This document shows positions 21,885 to 29,978 of a stretch of 48,264 bases of DNA, piece after piece. Source of the DNA: a virus; the IMG/VR virus record IMGVR_UViG_3300018077_000002, positions 1 to 48,264 of that record. The stretch is one strand, 5' to 3'. Numbering within the stretch: the first letter of the stretch is position 1; every line of letters starts with the position of its first letter. The translations under genes and the position numbers were made by a program. The notes beneath the pieces were generated by a model. It made no database searches and was not told the DNA's origin. It worked only from the letters and a program-made list of their open reading frames with translations.

Positions 21885-22095
21885 ATGGTAACTGTGCGCT
21901 GGACCTAATTCAATGATGAGATTAAATCCGGTGATGAGATTCTAGCGGGCACGTTCGATTCAACGCTAGAAGCGGCCTCATTTACACAACGGACGGACGC
22001 TCACCTATCAAGACAGCGTTGAGATGCGGCTTCTGAAAGTCTATACCGATGGACCTGTTGACAGCGTAGATCGTCCATTCATCATGAGGATTTAA
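21885..22095 (+). pseudogene. Decayed small gene with an internal stop and a 4-bp frameshifting duplication
   Basis: From ATG 21885 the frame reads MVTVRWT, TAA (21906-21908), then FNDEIKSGDEILAGTFDSTL and EAASFTQ. Near 22000 the tandem CGGACGGACG shifts the frame. Removing one 4-bp unit joins it to RTLTYQDSVEMRLLKVYTDG and DSVDRPFIMRI, which ends at TAA 22093-22095 overlapping the next ATG. The restored product of about 70 residues looks like a normal small structural-region protein. The combination of one stop and one duplication points to real decay. Confidence 0.55.
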
Positions 22096-25000
22096 TGGCA
22101 GTTGCCCACGATACTGCGGTCGAGTCACATACCGGGACAGCTGGTTCGACGAACGAAGCATCCTTCGACATCTCAATCACTCCCGCCAGCAATGTCAGAG
22201 GCATATTAGTTTTCACTTACGTCAATGCGGACGCCGGAGACGCCCTTAGCGTCAAGATCAATCCGGCCGGTGTGAACCTAGACGTACCAGCCGTGACCGG
22301 TGGCGAAGCGGCCGATACAGCTGCTGAAACTGGCAGATGCAAGGCTTGGCTGTTGGGATCAGACATTCCCGCAGGGACGTTGACGATACGAGTTAACAGA
22401 AACAACAACGGGAACGAGATGTATGCGGTCGTGATTTCGGTGACTGCGCTGACCGATGTTGAACCCACCGGCGTCGTTTTGGTCCAGGAGGATGGCACGT
22501 TGGCAGAGCAGAGCGTCACCGACGGCTCTCCAGGTACAAACAGCGTTCGGTATGCTGCGGTCAATTCGGGTCTCTCGACCATAGGGACTGCTGCTGCAGC
22601 AAATACCTGCATACCCGGAGCGAATAGCACCCGCCTCCTGAGCATTGATTTCGGAAACCGAGTCGCGGATTCGATGCTGGAGACCACGGCCGGGCAGGGC
22701 GCCCGCTCGGTGGGCTTTTCTTCGACTACTTCAGATGACCGGGCGGCGGTCCATCTGGCCATTCGTGAAACCGGCAAAACTCAACGCACACCATCCATCG
22801 CTAGCCTTTCGGCCTCAGGTAACGGTAGTAGCCCAGTTCAAAGCTTGCTTCTCTCTCCCATCGTTGGCATTCTGGCCTCCATAGGGTCAGCGGTACAGTT
22901 CTTAGGCCGCATGGCTCCTTTAGTTGGGGCTCTGGTGCTCACTAGCATCCCATCGGTGGCCGCTCAAAACGCGCTGATCACAAATGGCGGTATATTATTC
23001 TTCGGCTTGGATGAAGCGGCCAGCGCCAGCCTGACTCCAACCGTCGGGTTTCTTACGCTCAACGGTAACACGCCCAGCTTGCTTCGTGATACTCGACTCA
23101 CGCCTGACGCTGGCGCATTAGTTATAGCCAGCGCCGCACCTACGGTTAGCCAGAGTAGTCTTGTTACTCCACTTGTCGGAAGCCTCACAGTGTCGCCGAA
23201 TTCACCCTCGTTATTAGAGAATACTATTCGCGGGCCCCCAGACGGCACCGTGGCGCTGACTTCCTATGCGCCAACCCTGATTAACAATACCATTCAGCAG
23301 ACCTTGGTTGGATCGATAGCCTTCACCGTGGTTGGCCCAACCACGGTCCAAAGCATCGTTCTCACACCAGCCGCAGGCAGTATCTCATACGCTGGATCGG
23401 CCGCCAGTCCTATACAGTCAACTCTGCTCACACCGTCGGTTACGGCCATCGCCGCAAGTGGCGTCGCCGGGCAACTGAATTTCAGCGTCATCTCGATTGT
23501 AGGATCGGCTGCACTTACTGGGCTAACTCCAACAACTGAGCGTGGAACCAGAATAGATGTTTCAGCAGGTTCGTCAATTGCCCTTGGGATTAGCCCATCT
23601 CTTAATTATGGCATTCTTTCGAGCCTTGGCAGCATTACAGTAACCGGCCTTGCGCCAATCCTCCAAGTGCCAGGCGACACGACCATCACGCCTACCACAG
23701 GCGTGATTGCTACAAGCGGCAATTCTCTTGTCGTAAATCTTTCAATTGGACCAACCTCTGGATCTTTGGTTCTCACCGGGATTGGCTCGACATTCGATTG
23801 GGCAATTAGAGGTGATGTTGGAACTGTATTCATTGCCGGCAGTGCTCCCAACAACAACCTCGGACTTCAGCCGTTAAGCGCAACACTTAATATTGTCGGT
23901 ACCAGCCCACCGTTAAGTCTAACAGTCGCGCCCTCCTCAGGGTCGGCAGCATTCCTTCAGATCGCCCCTGTAGTCATCCAAGGCTCATTCTCATCGCCTG
24001 TTGTCGGCTCAATTTTATTGAGCGGCAGTGCCCCATATTCAAATCTTTCCATTCAACCTCTAACCTCAGGTTTAGCCATAGTTGGCGCCGCGCCAAACCT
24101 GGCTTCTGCCATTACGCCCGCCAGTGGATCGTTGGTGTTCATTGGATCACCGCCAACAGGCGGCGGCGCCAGTATATCTGCGTTCAGCGGAGCATTGGTT
24201 TTCGGTCTGGCCGGGGATGAAAACATCGTACCAAGCATTGGCGCTCTCTCGATAACAGGACGCATTCCAGGCCTTGAACCAGCGCCATTTGTAAAAACCC
24301 CAGCGTCCGGTCTAGCATTCTTTGGCCTTTCTGGTGACACTAATATCACGCCCGCTATTGCCTCGATCATCATCGCAGGCCAAACTTCCACGACTGAGCT
24401 TGGAAGCAGCGAGCGCACACCATCTATCGGCGCGCTGACTGTTGTTGGCCAAAACGCCCTGCTCAGCCAGATCTTCACCGCCTACATCATTCCAACTACC
24501 GGGACGTTGGTACTCTATAGAAATCCCACGCCACCTTCCCAAGACATGGGATTGACAGCGTCTGCTCCACTGTTGAACTTCACTCAGATCGGCGTGGTCG
24601 GCACTTTGGCGCTGGCGCCAAGCGCAAGCGGCCCAGTTCAAGGAAGGCCACAATCTCCTCTTGTTGCGACACTGATATTTGCAGGAGGAAATGCATTGTT
24701 AGATCTGGCCGTGGGACCAACCGTCGGCGCGTTGAGCTTGACCGGGTTCGCCTCTCAAGCATTCATCACGATCCAGCCATTGGCCGGCAATCTGATCGCT
24801 TTAGGAGCGGCCCCCATCGCAACGCAGAATCGTGATGCCACCGCAGCGGCTGGATCCATCACGCTGGCCGGCACGAGTTCCGTCGTGAATCGTGGCTGCA
24901 TCCCAGGTCTTGGCTCGCTCGCGCTGACAGGGCTGCAACCAACAGTTCAGCAAAGCGTGCCTGTTAACTTCAACATCCTCACGAATGCGGGAATTCTCTC

Positions 25001-25664
25001 GTCGACTATTCAAAGTCCGGCACTGTTGACGGCCCTCATCTTCACTCCTGCCACAGGCAGTTTAGCCGCGACTCCCCAAGGATCGCAATGGAATCTGACC
25101 GCGTCGCCGCAATTCGGAATCATAGCACTGGTGGGTTCCCAGCCATCGACGCAGCACCCGAATACGAGCGCGCCAGGCGTCGCCAGTCTAAATCTGACAG
25201 GTCAGCTGTTAACCGCGCTTGCTCCGGTCAACATCATTCCTCTGACAGGTTCGCTTGCACTCGCTGGCCAGACTTCTGCGTTCGGTCAACTCATCTCTCC
25301 GGTAACTGGAGTTGCGAACTTCGTGACCAGCTCACCGTCTCTGTTCCATGCAGCGATCGTACAGCCATCAACGGGTGCGCTGGCAGCCAGCGGACAGCAG
25401 GGGATGACTGGTCTGCTCGTCATCAGCGGTGCTGGCGCGCTCATCATCGATGGCCAGGTTGGCGTCCTAAGCGGCCCAGTTCTCCGCATTCCGCTTGGTG
25501 CTATGCTGGCCATCGTGACATCCCAGCCGACCGTCATCAGGGCCGAGCTATTGCCCCCCGAAATCATTCAATTGGCCGATCGCCGGTCTTACGTGGGTCT
25601 GGCCGATGCGAGAGTTTACGTCGCGCTTGCTGAATTACGTGATTATGTAGAAATTGGAGTATAA
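22095..25664 (+). CDS. Giant repeat protein, probable head fibre/surface adhesin (1189 aa)
   Basis: The longest gene of the genome. Residues 1-225 form a beta-sandwich (FDISITPASNVRGILVFTYV, AAVHLAIRE) like those starting many phage surface proteins. Residues 231 to about 1155 consist of roughly forty short units of about 20-27 residues with the pattern T-P-x-x-G-x-L-x-(hydrophobic)-x-G-x-x-P, for instance TPLVGSLTVSPNSP and SGSLVLTGIGS. The C-terminus ends LADRRSYVGLADARVYVALA, a short degenerate repeat seen at the end of similar phage proteins. The protein is almost free of Lys and Cys in the repeats. It lies between portal and protease, so a long filamentous head or neck fibre is likely. 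Confidence 0.65.
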   Translation: MAVAHDTAVESHTGTAGSTNEASFDISITPASNVRGILVFTYVNADAGDALSVKINPAGVNLDVPAVTGGEAADTAAETGRCKAWLLGSDIPAGTLTIRVNRNNNGNEMYAVVISVTALTDVEPTGVVLVQEDGTLAEQSVTDGSPGTNSVRYAAVNSGLSTIGTAAAANTCIPGANSTRLLSIDFGNRVADSMLETTAGQGARSVGFSSTTSDDRAAVHLAIRETGKTQRTPSIASLSASGNGSSPVQSLLLSPIVGILASIGSAVQFLGRMAPLVGALVLTSIPSVAAQNALITNGGILFFGLDEAASASLTPTVGFLTLNGNTPSLLRDTRLTPDAGALVIASAAPTVSQSSLVTPLVGSLTVSPNSPSLLENTIRGPPDGTVALTSYAPTLINNTIQQTLVGSIAFTVVGPTTVQSIVLTPAAGSISYAGSAASPIQSTLLTPSVTAIAASGVAGQLNFSVISIVGSAALTGLTPTTERGTRIDVSAGSSIALGISPSLNYGILSSLGSITVTGLAPILQVPGDTTITPTTGVIATSGNSLVVNLSIGPTSGSLVLTGIGSTFDWAIRGDVGTVFIAGSAPNNNLGLQPLSATLNIVGTSPPLSLTVAPSSGSAAFLQIAPVVIQGSFSSPVVGSILLSGSAPYSNLSIQPLTSGLAIVGAAPNLASAITPASGSLVFIGSPPTGGGASISAFSGALVFGLAGDENIVPSIGALSITGRIPGLEPAPFVKTPASGLAFFGLSGDTNITPAIASIIIAGQTSTTELGSSERTPSIGALTVVGQNALLSQIFTAYIIPTTGTLVLYRNPTPPSQDMGLTASAPLLNFTQIGVVGTLALAPSASGPVQGRPQSPLVATLIFAGGNALLDLAVGPTVGALSLTGFASQAFITIQPLAGNLIALGAAPIATQNRDATAAAGSITLAGTSSVVNRGCIPGLGSLALTGLQPTVQQSVPVNFNILTNAGILSSTIQSPALLTALIFTPATGSLAATPQGSQWNLTASPQFGIIALVGSQPSTQHPNTSAPGVASLNLTGQLLTALAPVNIIPLTGSLALAGQTSAFGQLISPVTGVANFVTSSPSLFHAAIVQPSTGALAASGQQGMTGLLVISGAGALIIDGQVGVLSGPVLRIPLGAMLAIVTSQPTVIRAELLPPEIIQLADRRSYVGLADARVYVALAELRDYVEIGV
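22785..25556 (+). repeat. Protein-level tandem repeat tract in the giant fibre gene
   Basis: The DNA does not show long identical copies: the units are conserved at protein level (G-x-L, then G-x-x-P) but diverged in nucleotides, so the array is old or under selection for diversity. The spacing between successive Gly-x-Leu motifs varies by a few residues. It is therefore a solenoid or beta-strand array rather than a recent slippage product. Confidence 0.7.
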
Positions 25665-25966
25665 TGATGGTTATATTAAAGAAGCAACCTTACGAGCGAT
25701 TTACCTATGCGATCGATTTCGCGCCAAAACTTCCGCCAGGCACCACGCTATTGTCTGGGACGATCAAGGCGATCGATAGCTATGGGCAAGACAAGACTGC
25801 CAGCGTACTTGGGAGTAGCACATTGACCGTTGTAGGCGCACAAGCGCGAACGCTGGTCCTCGCGGGCACGCATGGAGAGGATTACACCCTGACGTTTCAA
25901 ATGGTCCTCAACAACGGAACCGATTCGATCGAGCAGGACGTCCTCATGCAGGTCCGCAACAAGTGA
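25664..25966 (+). CDS. Small beta-rich protein coupled to the giant fibre gene (100 aa)
   Basis: TAATG overlap with the giant gene; a second ATG at 25667 is equally possible. KKQPYERFTYAIDFAPKLPP, TTLLSGTIKAID, STLTVVGAQARTLVLAG and EDYTLTFQMVLNNGTDSIEQ give an Ig-like beta sandwich of the kind found as partner of phage surface fibres. Probably a fibre-attachment or decoration protein. Confidence 0.55.
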   Translation: MMVILKKQPYERFTYAIDFAPKLPPGTTLLSGTIKAIDSYGQDKTASVLGSSTLTVVGAQARTLVLAGTHGEDYTLTFQMVLNNGTDSIEQDVLMQVRNK

Positions 25967-25973
25967 GGTTACT

Positions 25974-26939
25974 ATGCCATTGCCAACTCCAAATGATGGA
26001 GAGAGCAAAAAGGATTTCCTTGATCGGTGCATGGCCAATCCAACCATGAACGATGACTTTCCCGACAACGCTCAACGGTTCGCGGTCTGCAACTCGCAGT
26101 GGGACAAGGCCTCTGTTCGAGGGCCAGGCGCTCAACTCACTGCCAAGACTGAAAAACGATGGATCGACGTCGCGGAATTGCGGACCGATCGCATCGATGG
26201 TGACGATCCGGTGATCAAAGGGTACGCGGCGGTGTTCGACGCTCTGAGCCAACCGATCATGGGATTTCAAGAGATTGTGCGCAAAGGTGCCTTTCGCAAA
26301 ACCCTGAAGGAATCTGACGTGCGGGCTCTTCACAACCATGATGCCAATTATGTGTGGGGCCGAAAAGCGAATCGGACCCTGCGGATGCATGAGGACGAGA
26401 AGGGCCTCGCGGTCACGATCATGCCGCCAGATGCACAATGGGCACGCGACGTGATGGTCAGCATCGATCGTGGCGACGTGTCTCAGATGAGCTTTGGATT
26501 TCAAACCATCAAAGATCGATGGACTCAGGAAGAAAAGCTGATGCCGCTCCGGGAGCTGCTGGAGGTGCGACTCTTCGACGTCAGCACGGTCACCTTCCCA
26601 GCATACCCGCAGACGGAGGTTCATGTCAGGGCTATTATGGACGCCATGCTCTGCAAGCTCGATTCTGGAGAAGAGTTGAAACAGGAGGAGCGGTCGGCCA
26701 TGGCGGCCGCCCTTGATGCCATCAAAAAGCAATTAGTCCCTGAACCGCGTGCGCCGCATTCAGGGAAGCAGGAGCCGGGCAATCCCCACTCCATTCCGCC
26801 GCATAAATCTCAGCCTGGGAACGAACCGCGCCCACCGCATTCGCATCCAGGGGAGCCGGCCGCGCGCCACTCCGAGGAGGACGAGAGACGTGCCCTCCAA
26901 AGCCTGAGATTACGTCTGAATGAGTTGGAGCGGAGATAA
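25974..26939 (+). CDS. Prohead protease (HK97 U35 family)
   Basis: 321 residues. A short N-terminal domain (GESKKDFLDRCMANPTM, RFAVCNSQWD) known from many phage proteases precedes the catalytic part: PVIKGYAAVFDALSQPI, RKGAFRKTL, ALHNHDANYVWGR (His near 120-122), VSQMSFGFQTI (Ser 173) and LFDVSTVTFPAYPQT. After about residue 250 comes a Pro/His-rich linker with PHS repeats and a charged helix, which may act as scaffold. The enzyme trims the capsid protein's delta domain during maturation. Confidence 0.9.
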   Translation: MPLPTPNDGESKKDFLDRCMANPTMNDDFPDNAQRFAVCNSQWDKASVRGPGAQLTAKTEKRWIDVAELRTDRIDGDDPVIKGYAAVFDALSQPIMGFQEIVRKGAFRKTLKESDVRALHNHDANYVWGRKANRTLRMHEDEKGLAVTIMPPDAQWARDVMVSIDRGDVSQMSFGFQTIKDRWTQEEKLMPLRELLEVRLFDVSTVTFPAYPQTEVHVRAIMDAMLCKLDSGEELKQEERSAMAAALDAIKKQLVPEPRAPHSGKQEPGNPHSIPPHKSQPGNEPRPPHSHPGEPAARHSEEDERRALQSLRLRLNELERR

Positions 26940-26964
26940 CCTCAGGAGAGGGAGGATTGCAACA

Positions 26965-28350
26965 ATGGGAAGCCTGTCGGACCTACGCGCAAAGAAAGCG
27001 GAAGCGGCACGCGAGGCCCGCGAGATTTTGGATCTTGCGGATCAGGAGAAGCGTGCCCTGACTATCGAAGAAGACAAGAAAGTGAAGGGGTTGCTCGCTA
27101 CGATTGAAATCCTGAACGAGAAGATCGAGACGGAGCGCAAGCTGGCCGTCTACGAGAAGCAGCTGGCCGAACCGGAACCGAGCTTGACGAGGCCAGATCC
27201 AGGCGACGGAGGAGGCAGCAAGCGCGAGCCCGTCATCGTCCAAGAGGAAATACGGTGCATGATCAGGCAGGACAATGGCACGTATAAAGAAGGGCGCGTG
27301 ATTGATCCCACCAAGGAATTTCGCACCCTGGGAGATCAATTGCAGGCGGTCATGACAGCGGCCAGAACCGGCAACCGGGATCGGCGCCTCGAATATAGAG
27401 CGCCATCCGGCGCCTCTGAAAGCGTGCCGAGCGACGCGGGCTTTCTGGTCCAGAAGGACTTCAGCGCGGTGCTCTTGCAGCGGACCTACGAGAGCGGCCA
27501 GATCCTGCAGCGCGTGACCAGACTGCCGGTTGGGGCGAATTCCAACGGCCTCAAGATCAACGCGATCGACGAGAACAGCCGCGCAACTGGATCCCGGTGG
27601 GGTGGCGTGCGGATCTATCGTGCGGCCGAATCCGACACGGTTGCTGCGAGCAAGCCGAAGTTCCGGCAGATGGAATTGAATCTGAAGAAGTTGTTCGGTC
27701 TGTGCTATGCCACGGACGAAGTGCTGGCCGATGCCGACGCGCTCGAAGCGGTGATCATGCAGGCCTTCCCTGCCGAGTTCAGCTTCAGCATGGAGAACGA
27801 AATCCTCAACGGGGCAGGAGGAGGCGAGATGCTCGGTATTTTGACGAGCGGTTCGTTCCTTTCGGTGGCCAAGGAAGCCGGTCAAGCGGCTGCCACCATC
27901 GTGTTTGAGAATATCGTCAAGATATGGGCCCAGTGCTGGGCCAGGAGTAGGGTGAATGCCGCCTGGTTCATCAACCAGGAGGTTGAACCTCAGCTCTATG
28001 GGATGGGAGTGACCTTCGGGACCGGCGGCCAGGCGGTGTTCATGCCTGCCGGTGGACTGAGCCAATCCCCGTTCGCCTCCATCATGGGACGACCGGTGAT
28101 TCCGGTCGAGTATTGCGCGGCCTTGGGGACGCTGGGTGACATCCTCCTGCTCGATCTGTCGCAATATCTCATGATCGACAAGGGTGGGATGCAATCGGCG
28201 CAGAGCATTCACGTGCGCTTCCTGAACGACGAGACCACCTTCCGCTTCACCTTGCGGAACGATGGGCAGCCGATTTGGAACGCGCCGCTCACGCCATTCA
28301 AGGGAACCAACAAGCTGAGCCCGTTCGTGGGTTTGGCGACGAGGGCCTAA
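26965..28350 (+). CDS. Major capsid protein (HK97 fold)
   Basis: 461 residues from ATG 26965 (AGGGAGGA upstream). Residues 1-95 form a charged coiled-coil delta/scaffold domain (LRAKKAEAAREAREILDLA, IEILNEKIETERKLAVYEKQ). The mature body starts around residue 130 and shows PSDAGFLVQKDFSAVLLQRT, KKLFGLCYATDEVLADADAL, ENEILNGAGGGEMLGIL, AWFINQEVEPQL and a C-terminal FRFTLRNDGQPIWN, all typical of HK97-type capsids. It forms the icosahedral shell after cleavage by the upstream protease. Confidence 0.92.
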   Translation: MGSLSDLRAKKAEAAREAREILDLADQEKRALTIEEDKKVKGLLATIEILNEKIETERKLAVYEKQLAEPEPSLTRPDPGDGGGSKREPVIVQEEIRCMIRQDNGTYKEGRVIDPTKEFRTLGDQLQAVMTAARTGNRDRRLEYRAPSGASESVPSDAGFLVQKDFSAVLLQRTYESGQILQRVTRLPVGANSNGLKINAIDENSRATGSRWGGVRIYRAAESDTVAASKPKFRQMELNLKKLFGLCYATDEVLADADALEAVIMQAFPAEFSFSMENEILNGAGGGEMLGILTSGSFLSVAKEAGQAAATIVFENIVKIWAQCWARSRVNAAWFINQEVEPQLYGMGVTFGTGGQAVFMPAGGLSQSPFASIMGRPVIPVEYCAALGTLGDILLLDLSQYLMIDKGGMQSAQSIHVRFLNDETTFRFTLRNDGQPIWNAPLTPFKGTNKLSPFVGLATRA

Positions 28351-28426
28351 CCGGCAGAGCAGCATTGAATGATCGACACGCCGATCATGGTCAGGCCGGT
28401 GAATCTTACAGAGAGGAGTAACGATC

Positions 28427-28936
28427 ATGTCTAGTGAATCCTATTTGGCAGAAATTGTTGCGATTGTGCCGGCGATCATCCCCGTCGATCTCTCGACCGC
28501 CGACAACAACGGGGACTGGGTGTCGATGAAGAATTATGATCATTGCACGATCATGTTCTTTGCAGCAATCGGCACGGCCGGCCAAGATCCGGTATTCAAG
28601 CTGCAGCAGGCGAAAGACGTGGCGGGCACGGGAATCAAGGACCTGTTGTTCACTACCATCTACCATAAGGCTGGTGCCCTGCTGACGGCGGTGAGTGATT
28701 TCACGAAGGCGGTCCAGGCCGCCGCCACGTCGTACGTCAACACGGACCACGCGGAGGTCCAGAAGCTCTATGCGGTGGAAATCGACGCGGCGATGCTCGA
28801 CATCGCCAACGGCTTTGATTGCGTGCAGCTTTCTGTGGCAGACGTCGGAGCGAACGCGCAGCTCGGGTGCGGGCTCTATATCTTGAGCCGGGCGCGGTAC
28901 AAAGCCGCCACGGTCGAGAGCGCGATTGTTGACTGA
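28427..28936 (+). CDS. Head protein following the capsid gene (169 aa), possible decoration
   Basis: AGAGGAG precedes the ATG. IPVDLSTADNNGDWVSMKNY, CTIMFFAAIGTAGQDPVFKL, DFTKAVQAAATSYVNTDHA and DVGANAQLGCGLYILSRARY make a beta-rich protein found directly downstream of HK97-type capsid genes in a number of phages. Position and size suggest capsid decoration or stabilisation. No enzymatic motif. Confidence 0.6.
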   Translation: MSSESYLAEIVAIVPAIIPVDLSTADNNGDWVSMKNYDHCTIMFFAAIGTAGQDPVFKLQQAKDVAGTGIKDLLFTTIYHKAGALLTAVSDFTKAVQAAATSYVNTDHAEVQKLYAVEIDAAMLDIANGFDCVQLSVADVGANAQLGCGLYILSRARYKAATVESAIVD

Positions 28937-28957
28937 GGGTAGCTGGGGCGGTTGACC

Positions 28958-29022
28958 GGGGCCGGGAATGGGCCCGGCCCCTGACTGTTCCGCTCACTCG
29001 TGAGCGGCCAACTGGCCGGAAC
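28958..29022 (+). other. Structured intergenic RNA: strong hairpin plus perfect three-way junction
   Basis: A 9-bp stem GGGGCCGGG/CCCGGCCCC (28958-28966 with 28973-28981) is followed by a 36-base element in which every base outside the two tetraloops pairs. GTTCC/GGAAC (28987-28991 with 29018-29022) encloses GCTCA/TGAGC (loop CTCG) and GGCC/GGCC (loop AACT). No T-run follows either part, so they are not plain terminators. They lie after the capsid genes and just before the next ribosome site, suggesting mRNA stability or processing control. Confidence 0.6.
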
Positions 29023-29036
29023 AGGAGAGTGCAAAC

Positions 29037-29753
29037 ATGGGGACAAGGGCACGATATGAAAGCGGGCGCCTCAACTTTTTCGAATCGACTACACACGAGC
29101 GGGTGCTACCGATCGCGGCCGCTCTCTTCTACGATGATTTCTTCGGGAAGGATACGATCCCGCCAGAGCGGTGGAACTACGTGGACGTGTCGGTCGCCGG
29201 CAACACCACGCCGATCCTCGCGGCCGACGTGGCCAACGGCGTGCTGCGGCTACCGCTCGATGTAACCTCTGAGGCACAGGAGACTGGGGTCAATTGGAAC
29301 AATCAGCGCCCGTTGGTCTTGAATCAGACTCTGGTGATTGAAATGGGCGTCTCTCTGCAAACTCTGCCGACCCTCTTGGGCATTGGCGTGTGGGGATTGG
29401 CGGGCGACAAGAACGCGGTGGCCGACACCGTCGCTGAATCTATTTGGTTCAGGGCTGATGGGAATGGACAGGTCACGGTCGAGACCGACGACACGGTCAA
29501 CGAAACGGTAAAGGTCGCAACTGGCGTGACGTTCACGGCTGGTCAGAAAAAGATTTTCAGGATTGACTGCACGACTCCATCCGCCGTCAGGTTCTTTATT
29601 GACGGCGTTCAGGTTGCCGCGGCCACCGTGTTCAACATGAGCCAGGTCCTGACGCTTGCGCTCCAGCCTTATGTCCACTTGGCGAAGGCGAGCGGCGCGG
29701 GGCTCGGTGTGCTCGATGTAGATTATGTCCGAGTCTGGCAGAATCGCAGTTAA
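29037..29753 (+). CDS. LamG/concanavalin-like virion protein (238 aa)
   Basis: ACAGGAGAG before the ATG. FYDDFFGKDTIPPERWNYVD, LVIEMGVSLQTL, IWFRADGNGQVTVETDD, KKIFRIDCTTPSAVRFFIDG and LDVDYVRVWQNRS form the jelly-roll pattern of concanavalin/LamG-like lectin domains, ending in the usual V-D-Y-V-R-V-W strand. Among head genes it is probably a capsid decoration or fibre lectin that binds host glycans. Confidence 0.6.
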   Translation: MGTRARYESGRLNFFESTTHERVLPIAAALFYDDFFGKDTIPPERWNYVDVSVAGNTTPILAADVANGVLRLPLDVTSEAQETGVNWNNQRPLVLNQTLVIEMGVSLQTLPTLLGIGVWGLAGDKNAVADTVAESIWFRADGNGQVTVETDDTVNETVKVATGVTFTAGQKKIFRIDCTTPSAVRFFIDGVQVAAATVFNMSQVLTLALQPYVHLAKASGAGLGVLDVDYVRVWQNRS

Positions 29754-29961
29754 TGAACATCCTGACACGATCCTGATCGTTCGGATGCTCATGGGCCGAT
29801 ATGCCGGCGAGGAGCGCGGCTATCCGCGACGGATTGCCTTGAATTTGATATCACAAGGCTATGCCTCGTTGCTGGATGTGCCTGGAGAGATCGAGACGGC
29901 GGTGCGGGAGGCGCCGGAAGTGGCCGCTCTCCCGCACGGACGTAAGCGGATGAGGAAATGA
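29725..29961 (+). CDS. Small head-region protein (78 aa)
   Basis: Overlaps the preceding gene by 29 nt. LMGRYAGEERGYPRRIALNL, then ISQGYASLLDVPGEIETAVR resembles a short phage protein that usually sits just before the gp6-like connector. There is no clear ribosome site, so translation is probably coupled. Function unknown. Confidence 0.5.
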   Translation: MSESGRIAVNEHPDTILIVRMLMGRYAGEERGYPRRIALNLISQGYASLLDVPGEIETAVREAPEVAALPHGRKRMRK

Positions 29962-29978
29962 CCACACGATGGTAGGTA

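Noticed and set aside
3430-22095. Stop-codon reassignment (TAG, TGA or TAA read as sense)
   Set aside because: Each of the three stops interrupts one gene but also ends many intact genes with overlapping starts, and no suppressor tRNA was found.
22785-25556. CRISPR or DNA-level satellite array
   Set aside because: The repeat is visible only in protein; unit lengths vary and nucleotides are diverged, with no constant repeat/spacer pattern.
26983-28428. 481-codon minus-strand frame opposite the capsid gene
   Set aside because: Antisense shadow of the major capsid gene; rich in Arg and His with no motif and no upstream ribosome site.
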